Source: Symsagittifera roscoffensis (lineage: Eukaryota; Xenacoelomorpha; Acoela; Convolutidae). From it: DNA of 64,000 nt. The notes below the pieces were generated by a model. The model had not been told where the DNA came from, searched no databases, and was given only the letters and a program-made list of their open reading frames with translations. Below, in pieces: positions 46,485 to 58,400 of this stretch. A program made the translations under genes and the position numbers. The DNA lies in contig NC_087063.1 in assembly GCF_963678635.1 (NCBI RefSeq), forward strand, positions 15,565,006 to 15,629,005. The letters are read 5' to 3'. The number at the start of each line of letters is the position of its first letter. Position 1 is the first letter of the stretch.

Positions 46485-49400
46485 CTGGGAAATTACAGGG
46501 GCATTGCATTTCATTCATGACTGTATTCATAGTTTTTCAAAAAAAGTCGGATTCTTATCATAACTTTTCAAAAAAAAAAAATTCGGACCCTTACCCGGAT
46601 AAGAAGGCCATTATCAAGGTTTTTTGAAATGAGCGCAACTTAACACCCTCAAGCAAGCCCTATCAATTCTTCGTAGCTGTGATTAACTTAAACAAGGATA
46701 GCTGATTGCTGAGCAAGTAGCACAGAAAGGTCCGATGACAACGATTTAAGTAGAGAAATTCAATATGAAACCAAAATTTACACCTACCAGATTTCTTTAG
46801 GTAGTCCAAATTGGGAGGACAAAAACACAAGCTACGCCAGAGTTCCTCCTTACTTCATCTTTCCACGAAGAATCAGATGATCGTGAACAAAGAGAAATTT
46901 TCGCACACCGTGACAGAATTACCACAAACAAACAAGCAATGGTCTTTTATTAGGAAAAAAAGATAAGATTCAAAGCAGTGATGTCCATTTAAAAAAATAA
47001 AAATTGAAATTTAAATTGTTTAAGAAAATTATAAAAATTGTTGGCAGCAATTTAAATTTTTCCGAAACTATTTGAATTTTTCTTATGAAATTTAAATTTT
47101 TGTTCAGTCTCTTTAGCAGTTTTTCTGCCAAATTTGGGGACTTTTTACAATTTTGTGAAAAAATTCCAAAGCAATTTTTTGGGCATACCTATTTGCTAAA
47201 AATTCATCAAATTTTTCGTGAAAATTTAGATTGTTTGGTTTTTCAGCGAAACGTGAAATTAATTACTATGAGTAAACTCTGAACTTTGGCGTCGAATCGA
47301 ATACCGCCTGAGCAATTTAACTTTCTTTTCAATTTAAATTGTTCTATTTGAAATGAAAATTTTCAATTAAATTGAGTGGGCTCATAATTTTACATTTAAC
47401 TGATAATTTGACATCACTGATGCAAAGGGAACGAAACAAAGACTAAGGAGAGAGCGAAATGATTCCACGAACAACATGAAACGTTTCCGATCAAACTCGA
47501 CAAGCGAAGAAACAACAACAACTTATAACTACCAAAACAAGATTGAAACAAAGATAGCCATTTGTTGTGCAAATGGCACAGAATGTTCCGACCATTTTCT
47601 TAACAAAACTAAAATGATTTTTTTTTCAAATTAGTGCCATTTTTGTGCGTGGTATGATCATGAAAGGATCTGTTGAATTGAAAACTTTTGATTTCAATCA
47701 ATCAACTCAACTAGTGTCAATCGACTCAACTAGTGTTCAAAAAATGGTCATTAAACCTGAGTTAAGGAAACCTCATTCTAATCAAAATAGTAATTTTTCA
47801 TACATGCCCTATCAAACTTCCAATTTTTTCAAGAAGCTTTTTGAGAAACTGATTTAAGTGCAACTAAGGAATCATTTTAGGGCAAGCAAACGGGGTACAA
47901 AAAAATTCATCCAGAAAAGAGGGCCTTAGAAAAAACTTCTACTTTAGTGATTTAGAATTAACTTTAGAACTTTAGTTTGATACTTTAGAATTAAACTCGA
48001 GCTCAAAACCCAAAAACAAAACATAGCCAAGAGATAGTTGGAAAATAGTCAATGAATGCAAGGTAACAGAAAAAAATATTGACTTGTTGTTTTTGAAAAA
48101 GTTTCGAATTCAGCGGAAAAAATAGATGGTCTTGAAGCTTTTCGAATTTCCAGAACAATTTGTGATTGACACTTTTCTGATCAAACTAATCCAATTTGAG
48201 AACACCGTATCAATAGATAAAAAATGACGAAAAAAGTTCATCGCGACCAAAATAAGACTCTGAACTACGTTCATCAACACTTAATAATTCAGGCGATACA
48301 CGGGGATCTTTACTAGGTGGTCCCCTAATTTATGCCAAGTATGTTACTTCTCACAAACTTTTGGAATGGAGCTGTTTTCAATATCAAGTTTACACAGATG
48401 ATACTATGTTAGATCTCAAAATTGAAAACAGTGATTCAAAAAATTAAATCACTCGAGAAGACCTAAACAGAGTTGTTCCTTTGTTTAATTGTACCGTAAT
48501 AAATATCAACAGAGACGAACGAAAACTGAATTCATGAATGCCCGCAACATGAAATGGGAACTTAAAACTCCTGAATTTGAAATAAAACATTGATGCTCCT
48601 CGTCGTTTGATTACAGCTCCGGACTAAAATTCTGGACCAAAACTTTTCAAAGAAATCGCAAAATCAAAAAACAACTGAAAAAAATTTTATCTAAAATTTG
48701 AAAAAAGCACATGTAAGTTAAAAACATCTCCAGGGACTAGAATATTGATATGGGCCGAATATAAAATCGGCAGAAATATGCAAAATTTCCAAATTGTCAC
48801 TGACTCCGCCGAATTGTAACAAATTTTATTTTTCGAATTTCAATATAAAAGAAGCGAAATATTGCTTCATTTAATTGAATGGCAATAGCTTCTTTCTAAA
48901 ATTTGACTTCCGGCTAATTTTATTTTCGGTCAATCGGTCACGAGTTTTTTCGCTCATTCGGTCCTTCGCGCATGAGAATAGCCCCCAGTATTGATAAGAT
49001 CGCCGCGGTAAGCTTTTATCACAACTATTATCTGCTCACCTTAAATGATGAAAAATTTAGATAATTTTGGTTAAAATTAGCAGAACTAAATAAAAGCAAA
49101 TACCCCTTTGATCTGTTCTTCTTCATTAACTGGTTCTTTTTCCTCGTCTGTTTTTGCAGAACTTTCTTCCTCAGCAACAAGACCAGTAGTTCCCTCATCC
49201 TCATCTTTCAGATCTTCTTGTTTCACAATAGTCGTCTCCTCTAAATCAATTAAATTTATTAACCAATTTATTCATTGTGAGTAAACCAGCACAATCCAAA
49301 AATTAGGTAGTTTGTGTTGAAAGATCCGTAACTTGTATAACGGTTACAAAATTGTTTCGCTATTATGGCAAAATTGTCCGTTAATTATGGCTGCTTTCGT

Positions 49401-52400
49401 TTATACCAATTAATCGTTTTAAATTCTCATCTTGTTATGGCTTCAAAAGTGCGTTGTTGTTGTTGTGTTCAGTCCGATATTTAGGGCGCGTCCAGCAGTG
49501 TCTCGCCGAGTCTAAGGAACGTTGCGGCCTAAATCGGTCAAAGTCACAGGTCTATTGGGCCAGGGCAGTTGGGGAACGTTAAAAAGATGTAGCGCAGTGT
49601 AGGGTAGCCGGGGACCGTAGCCTGATCTTATTTGAGCGAGGGTGTGTCTTTGAGCGTGGAGAGCGTCAGTTTGGTCATAGAGACGTCTGGCGGTTTTATA
49701 GGAGAAATTTTTGGTGGTGGGGGCTTCCTCAATGGCTTTTTGAAATCGGTGAGTGTGCTTTAGAAGCGTTTTAAAAATCGGGTTCACAAAAATTCTGATT
49801 TGCAGTTAATAAGCAGGGCCACAAAAGCGGTTCTCTGTGAAAAGCTGAACAGCACATGTGTCGATCCTTTCATCGTTAAAAATATCGTCTTAAAAAAACA
49901 ATTATTTTTGTACCAACCTGTAGTTCGCTCATCGATTTTATTATCTCTCTTCGAATCTTGACTTGACTTGTCAATAGACGTCTCTGTCTCTTCTATCCTC
50001 TGATTTAGAACATGTTCATTTGAATTCGGATCCCCGATGACAGAAAATGGGATAAAATCTTCTTCTCTAAAAGACTCTTCTGCCTCTGCAGGGATTTCAG
50101 AAAAGACATCGTCTTGGGTTCGCATGCTATACGAACTTAGTTCGAGACTGCCTGGGTTTTCGGAGGTAGGACTGATAATAAAACTTTCGTCTAAAAGTTT
50201 GGCAATATCAGGTAGTCCAGAAGCTGAAAATCAGACACGCATAAATTTTTTTCTATTAATCATCACTCTCAAAATAAAATCAAAATGACTCACATTTTCT
50301 ACCTTTATTGGATGGCGTGCTTGTAACTTGAAGCGCAGCTGAAACAAAATCCGATTTCTACCACAAAACGTCGATGAGAAAAAATAGATGGATCAAACTT
50401 TAAGATCGGTTAAACTTCAAAATCGCGCAGCACAAGTAGACTGCAAAAAAATTGGTCTTAGCTTCGAGCGCATTTCAATTAAGTCTTCCAAGAAAATGAG
50501 ATCCAAATGTTAACTATCTAAACAGAAAATCCATAAAATAGAGATATCTCATCCCATAGCTCTGATTCGTAAAATCCTGTAAACATAAAATAGGTAATTT
50601 CTCATTTCCAGAACATTAACCTAGACTTATATCAACTGGAGGAGGTGTGGTTCTCCCACTAGGCTTCTCATCAGCAGATTCATCATCATCCAGGGTCTCC
50701 ACATCCATATCTTCTTCCTCGTGGTTATCGACCAGAGCAAAATTCATTCCATCATTCTTGACCTCTGATTTGACCTCCAGCTTCGGTCCATTTTGAACCA
50801 TGCTCGTATCAGCTCCTTCTGATTTTGGATTCAAACTGATCTCTATCAGCTCTGGTTCTTCATCTTCACTCCTTATATCAACCACTTCCTCTTCTTTGAT
50901 AATATTCAGTGGCTTATTAACACGACCACCATCCATTTTTGGAAGCTGATGCTGCTCACATTTTGCAGATATGTCATCATCAAACCCTGCGGCAAAAACA
51001 TAAATCATCTTTAAAAACTGCCCAATTATAAGAAGTAATTCAAAAACGGGCGATGAAATAACTACAAATTTCCCATCTTCCATAAAAATTGCAGGAAAGA
51101 AAAATAGCCGACTATGCTTGACGGACTGACCATTTGAGTTGAGGAAGTCATCGCCTAGCACAGTCCCCTTAAACTTGTCTTCCGACTTCTCATTCTCAAA
51201 AATCTGTTCTTCGAATCCGGGTGGGAACTCAAGGCCATTATGCATCTCCATCCTGCTCAATGCCAGCGCCTTCTCCAGGTCTTCGTCATAGTTATCGTCA
51301 ATTGGAGCTTCCAGCAGACTCAATTGCACAGCCTTAAAATTTCAATGTCTCTGCTCTGCACAAATAACCTTGTCGCAATAAAATTTCTTTTAAGAAATGT
51401 TTAACTTTCAAAATCATTTAAAAAACTTTCAATTTTTGCATCTAACAAAGTTCACAAAATTGTACGAACTTCCATGACTGACATTTTTCTGCATAACATG
51501 TTTAACAGAGCAAACGTTTGCGAAAAGCTTGAAAACAAAATCTGAAAACAGCTGAACATGAACACAACTTTTCAAAAGAAAATTGAAAACTAAGGTTTTG
51601 AAATCTTGGAAATTTCATCTACACGTCGTAACAAGAGGCAACCAAGCTGCTTCAAGCTTCACGAAGGACGACTCTTTCAACTAACCAACTCGAAAAGATT
51701 TCTTCAGTGGAAATCTGTACTTTGGGCATAAACGTTGACATTCTAGACCTCTATACCGGATTGAGAGCAAACCAAATGCAATTCAGTTATGAAAATAATA
51801 AAACTTTGAAGAAAAATGAGTCGTCACACGAAAAATGAAATAATCAAACAATACATTTTTGTTGTTACCAAGTCTGTTTTTGAATTTTTGAATGAAACAT
51901 GATTTCTCTGAAAACAATATATTCACAGAACGTTCATTAAAACCATGAAAACAAGTGCTCAAACAACTATATAAATAACTTTCACACGGGAAAGTGGGAA
52001 AAAAGTATGTCCTAATTTTAGGCACCTCAAAGACTGCTGCTATCGAAAGGTCAATTGTGGCATCAAAAACAAACCCACCAGCGGATTTAGGGAGGCGGTC
52101 CCCTTTACTATTTTGCGATATCCAGTTTCGGACCCTAAATTTTTTTCTTGGCGAAACCATTCATTAGGGATTAAGATTTCCAAAAGAAAATTCAAAAAAC
52201 TTTCTCCCCGTGTCCAAAAAACTGTACTGCTTTTTCTCCAGATCAATTTCCAACGTGTCGCGGTTATTCCAGTCTATATATTTTGTGATTTCTATTTAAT
52301 TTAGCTATAATTAGCTGATTCGTATCGCTTATTACCTAACTCAACTCCTGTCCCTTACTAAAAATCAACACAGAGATGAAATTGAGCTTCGCAAAAATTT

Positions 52401-55400
52401 GAGAGAACACGATCAAAATGCAGCTCTATAATGTGAAATAAGAAAAGTACAACTAAGACTCGAATTAGCAAAAACTCTTCTACCTGTCGGATTCAAATCT
52501 GCGACCTAGAAAATTTGAGTCTCACGCACTAATAACTCAGCCCTGGATGCTTAAAATTCCCAAAAACTATCCACCAATAACGCAGCTACATGTGCAAATT
52601 AATTGCCAATTCGATGCAGCAAAAATAGCACCAAATACAAAAAGACACATTTTGCAGGTAAGAGCTTGCGAAGCATAAAGCCACACTGTGTAAAAGTTAA
52701 GCATTTCAAAAAATTGTTAGATGTATTAAGTTGAAAAAAACTTCTGAAATCGAGTTTTAATCATTGTTATGTTATTTGAAACAAATCGCTTTTGTCAGTT
52801 CAATTGATGAATTAAAATTACATCAACAGTGTTAACTTATTACTATTCGACTGTCAAAGCACATGCTATCAATAAGCTGGAAATGATATTTTTTGATACA
52901 ACTAAATTTATTCTGCTTAGAAATTTAGTAATTATAATTCACTCTAACTAAAAAAAACATAGCCAACTGACAGTTGGAAAAGTAATTAACGCAAGGAAAC
53001 AAAAAAACGGACTTACTTCAACATTCGAATTTCAAAAACCAAATATATACCCTCGAAACTTTTTGACTTTCAAGAACACTTTACGATTGATGCTTTTTGA
53101 TAAAATTAACCCAATTTTAAAAAAAACTAGACCAATGGGCAAAACTAATTTTTCACTGGAAAAGCTGCGAATTAAATTCCGTTTTCGAAACTAGTCAATC
53201 ACGCTTTTTTATGACCTTTACATTTTTGCTGTTCGATAGTGGAGCTTGCCTTCCTACTAACAAAGGAAATGAAATCAAAAGTCAGACCGCGAAAAATCAA
53301 AATTGAGCGAGAACAAATTTTGAGACTTTTCTCTGAAAAAAAAACAACAAAAAAACACCAAGAGCTACATAAGGGTACTTACAGCGTTCATTACTCTTAA
53401 ATAAAGAAAACGACCCACATAATTGTTCTCGCCACGTTCACTGGTACTTCAAAATTGGAAAATATAGCCACCAAAAAACAAAAAAGACTTTTTTTTGAAA
53501 AATTTCAAATGTAGAAACAATTTCAATTTTCGAATTAACAATTGCACCAAAATAAAGCTCTTGAAAACTTGGATGAATATTTATGCTACTTTTATGCTCT
53601 TGAAAATTATGCTACTTTTAAATAGATGAATGTTTTTTAGATATACTAGGAGACAGTTTCTCACGCCGGTCAAAAATTTAACTGTAAAAAGTAAATTGGG
53701 GAATGAACAACTTTCAAGACTTTTCCCCAACTTTTTAAAAAACAAATTCACTTTTTTGTGAAATTTTGGCTCGAATCTTGATCCTTCCCTTATACGTTCA
53801 AGTCTTTTCGACGCGGCTTCGCATTATCGCCATGAAATGATACAACCGAGAAAATTTTAAAAAATAGGTGGTCGAAAAAATTGTTCCCAAAGGATCTAAA
53901 TTTTACACTTGAGAAGAAACTTAGCTTCGTACTCCTTGCGATATAAAAATGAATGACTATGATTACAATAAAAAAAAATGAAAAAATAATTTTCATCAAA
54001 TGGTTTTTGTCAAAAAAAAATATAAAAAATGTGAAAAAACCCAAAATATCCGGAACAAAATTACCTGCCCTTTTATAAAATTTCAACCGAGCTTTTGGAA
54101 TGCTATAAGGATCCGAATTTAAAAAAAAACACCTAAATATGGGAACTTAGCAGACCAAAGTAAGCAGAGAGACAATAATCTATAATCGTATAAACAAAAC
54201 ATATCCCGACTGGAATCGAACTCCCGGGCTTTGGCGTCTCACGCAGGTGTGTTACCTCGAAGTCAGATAGTTGATCGAATTTATAAATAACACCTTCCCA
54301 GACAAAACCGTCAAGTCAAAAATATCAAACAAAACGTTCCAGAAACCAAAAAAAGTGAGACAAAACAATACGCTGTGCCATCATCTTAAATGGATTTGAG
54401 ATAAAATTGCTTGAAAAAACAATACGCTAACTTGTTTTGAGCTAATTGTAAACACTCTCAAAACAATTTAAAAAAATTGGAACCAATCATTCAAAAGAGA
54501 TAAAAAAAATTGGAAAGAAAATTCAAAAAATCAAAAAGAAAACCGCTTCTTTTTATTTTCAAACTGAAAGTTTCAGCGTGTATAGAAACAAAAACATATA
54601 GGATAGATAAATTCTTCAAAATTGAGTTGAATTAAAGAATTTTAAAGAATAGTGTTAGAAAAAAAACACCCGGCAAATACGAGGACAAAATGGGGACAAA
54701 ATCATAAAAGCTAATTAAATTTGAAAAGGTTTTCAGCAGTTGACCAAGCACATTTAAACTCTAGGCCAAGAAATGGCGCTTTTAAAAACAACCTGAGTGA
54801 AACTGGAAAAAATTCTAAAATTGGAGATCCTGTGAACCAAGTTGTTTACGGAAAAAAATCGCAAGGGTAAAAAAGATCGAAAATCTTGTGATTAAACTTA
54901 TTAAAAAAAGTAGAAAATTGTCCAGCTAAAAGGTCTACTATCATCTTTCCCGTCATCATCAAAATTCACCAAAAAATGATTAAAAACTACACTACCAAAA
55001 TGAGTTTAAATTCGCCTTTTATTCCCATAAAAAGAGCAAGGGCAACTATTAAGGCTTCAGTTCGAAAAGAGTAAATGAACACGTCTGTTGGCTATGTTTT
55101 TAAAAATATTTATACTTAATTGCATTTCAAATCTCCCGTTTGCTATTTTTGGCGGTGTTTGCAACGCGCAGCCTCACCTCAGTTTCAATTGATTGATTTG
55201 AATTTAAGAATTAAAGATAATTTTTTGTGTTCTTTGGCAAACTTTTTCTCTAAGAAAAAGTATTTTTGAATGCGTTTATTTTTAATACTTTCACGTGAAA
55301 CTCACTAATTCAGTAAGCTTGATTGAACGCAAGTAAACAAAAAAATATTGACTTGTTCTTTGAAAAAGAAAAAATAGATTCCCTTACAACTCTTTGAATT

Positions 55401-58400
55401 TCAAGAACAATATATGAAGGCACTTTTTAGAACATAGCTAAATGACAGTTGGAAAATAGTAATGAACGCAAAAAAAAACAGAAAAAAAAACATTTTCTTT
55501 TAGTTTTTAATTTTAGTTTTTAACAAACTTAGTTTTTAAAATCTCAACTTTCAAATTTCAAAGAAAAAAATAGATTTCTAGAACAATTTATGATTGGCGC
55601 TTTTGTTATAACATTAACCCAACTTGAGAAACCTGGATCAATAGCTTAAATTTTCATTCCGCTGGAAATCTAAAAACTAAATTCAACTTTCAAAACTAGA
55701 AATTGTTCACAATTTTTTGCGCTATTTCCACGTTCGTAATTGGAGAGTGCTATTTACGTCACTTTCAGCAGATGAATTTCAATTGAATTCAAAAAGTTCA
55801 TTAATACCTAAGTGCATTCATAAATGCATTAATATGTATCAATGCACATCTGTAGTTATTAGAGCAGTTTAATACTTTTTCCTGAAAAAAAATCACCAAG
55901 ACTTACTTTATTTCGATGGGAAGTCTGAAAATTAAATTCCACCTTCGAAGCTAGAAGCCGGTCACTTTTTTCGTGACTCTTACACTTTCGCTGTTCGATT
56001 GTGGAGTTTGCCTTCCTTTTAACAAAGGAAATGAAATCAAAAGTCAAACCGCGAAAAAGTGAACCTGAGCTTGAACAAATAATTATACTTTTACTAAAAA
56101 AAAATCACCGTTACCTAAATAAGAGTCTGAACTACGTTCATCGACTCTTAAAAAAATAGGATTCGGAAAGCTTCGATTTCACTATTTTCAGAATTAGAGC
56201 ATAATGTCTTCACAACTGCGTTTTTTTTCAAACACTAGCCGCCAATCAACTGCATTATACATGCGCCATTGAACTGCCAAAGCTAAAATGCTATTATTAT
56301 GCAGTAAAAGTCCTAATTTATGCCAGTTAAGTCGCAAAAAGTCAACTCGTAATATAACACGAGCTTTCTTCTATAATTATCATCAATTTGTTGAGAAATC
56401 CTCCATGTCATCACATACTTTTTGAAACTCTGCATCATCCTTTTCTTCTGTGTCTGAATCTTCCGTTGGCCGATAAGGAGGAGGAGAATTTGCTCGTTTC
56501 CGCTTCTTGCCAGGCGCCAAATCAGTCCCCTTAATCATCACATGAAGATAGATACAAACCATTTTTCAAGTAAGTTCGGAAAATAAAAAAAACTTACGGT
56601 AATTTAACTTCATAAAACATCGTCATTAAGTTGCTCTAGCAGAGGTCGTCGATATTTTTCACTTCGTAAATTAAGCGCAAAGCAGTTTGTGAAAACTGCG
56701 CAACAAAATATGCGACTTTGTTCGGCAAACTTTTTTATTTTTAAGATTTAAATGACGTGATTTCAAATCGACGAGAGTAACTTTACGGATTAAAGGACAA
56801 ACCTCATCAGCGCTTTCCTCGTTTCTCAAAACCGCAGTTTCCGTAGTTTTTCTATTGCCTTTATGGTTCCAATAATCAGCTAGCGATCCTTGGGGTTTGC
56901 TGTCACATTTCCAAGCTTTTGAGTTCTGTAATTTGTCGGAAACTTCGATTTTCCTTGCACATTTCTCATCTTCTTTTATTGCGATGCGTTTCGATTTTCT
57001 CGGTGTCACGTTGGCTGCATCTTCCGGATGGACGTATTTGAGATCCTCGCGACTGACACATGCATCTTCGAAGAGTCTCGAAGCCCGATCTCGTCCCCTA
57101 GGTCCCTTGTCGCTATTGCTAGCTGATTTAAGGCTACAGCTCTTTCTGATTGGAGAAATAACTTTGCGATCTGATAGAGATAGTCGCTTTTTCTTCTGAG
57201 ACGATCGGCCAAAAAATTTAGTCGGAGGAGTTTTAGTCGGCGTTCTTAACTTTGCCTCTGCACCCCCGGAGGCCTTATTGGTATTGGAACTATTCGTCAT
57301 TATTCTAAAACAAATAAAAATACTCCTAAGAGAATTTCAGGAAATTTAGCTCAAACGTGAATTTAACAGCATCGACTAGACTCATTATTTTATGCCCAGT
57401 TTAGGCGCATCAGTTATTCAGTACAAGCTACTTGATGTTTTGCACAATCAATGAGCGGAGAAAGGGGCGGGCAGAAACACTCTTACCTCCGCACGAATAA
57501 GACTCCTCAGCAGTTAGCATCTGATAACATCCCTTTTTATCGGACCGATCCATCTTTTTAAGGATACACGAAAATCATGAGCTTCAATTCGTCCCAAATT
57601 TCGAATTTCAGAATGTATCGCGCATAATAAAATAACGTTGCTTTTTTCGAAAGAAATGCCTAAGATTTTTTCTAAGTTTTTAAAAAATGCCTAAAGCAGA
57701 TTTTTTTAAAAACCCATACGCCTGCAACGTCAAAAAGTTTGACAAAAATCACTTTTCTCCTATTTCGAGAAACGAGACAATCAGGTTGCTCCACTGAACA
57801 AAAATCAAATGAAGCCTCAAAATTTTATGAAAATAATGTGAAGACCGTACGGGAAAGAAATTGGTGCAAAAACCGACAAAATAGAATTAACCTGTTTTCT
57901 GTTAATGAAATATTTTTCAAATGACTCTCATCATCACGCGTAAGTGCCTCTGTTTCCGCCTTAACCTCATCCTCCAAAATCAACAAATCGTCCTCTATGT
58001 TATCAGGTGCGAATCCATCTTCATCTGTTTCATTCTCTCTCTTTTCTTCTTCTAGATTCAGTCGGTCGATTCTGCTTTCAGGATTCTTCGGAGTGACGTA
58101 AAGGTCAAAATCTGCTCTAAATTACATACAGTAGCTTTTAGTGAGACATAATTTATAACAGCATTCTATTCAATAATTGTATTTTTTTATTGTTTCGACT
58201 AACATATTTAGACTAGCGAGTTTTGCAAAAAACTATTTTTGCTAATTCAGTTCCAAAAACATTTTTAAAAACAATAATTTATACAGAGGCGAAGCTGTGC
58301 TTCGCAAACACTAGCCAGAGCACGACAAACAAGTTCGACAAAAAAGTGGGATCTATAAAAAGAAATAAGAAGGTTTTTAGGCACTTTTGAAAAATTGACC

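Larger units (their letters stand above)
51333..56382. other. Large USP37 intron, repeat-filled part
   Basis: No supported exon. It contains a SINE copy (52,370-52,880), copies of the dispersed intronic repeat (52,955-53,420; 55,320-56,160) and a tRNA-like segment (54,205-54,270). The remainder is AT-rich without recognisable signal. Confidence 0.5.

Noticed and set aside
56671-56802. Extension of the nested ORF to its own stop at 56,671
   Set aside because: The GATGAG/GTTTGT donor joins the 56,529 exon in phase and gives a conserved-looking NLS and acidic end. The unspliced extension is low-complexity. Intron retention cannot be excluded.
57892-57965. A longer USP37 exon g using a GTTAAT donor at 57,892
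   Set aside because: It leaves phase 2 and meets a stop at once in the UIM exon, while the 57,966 donor leaves phase 0 and joins in frame.
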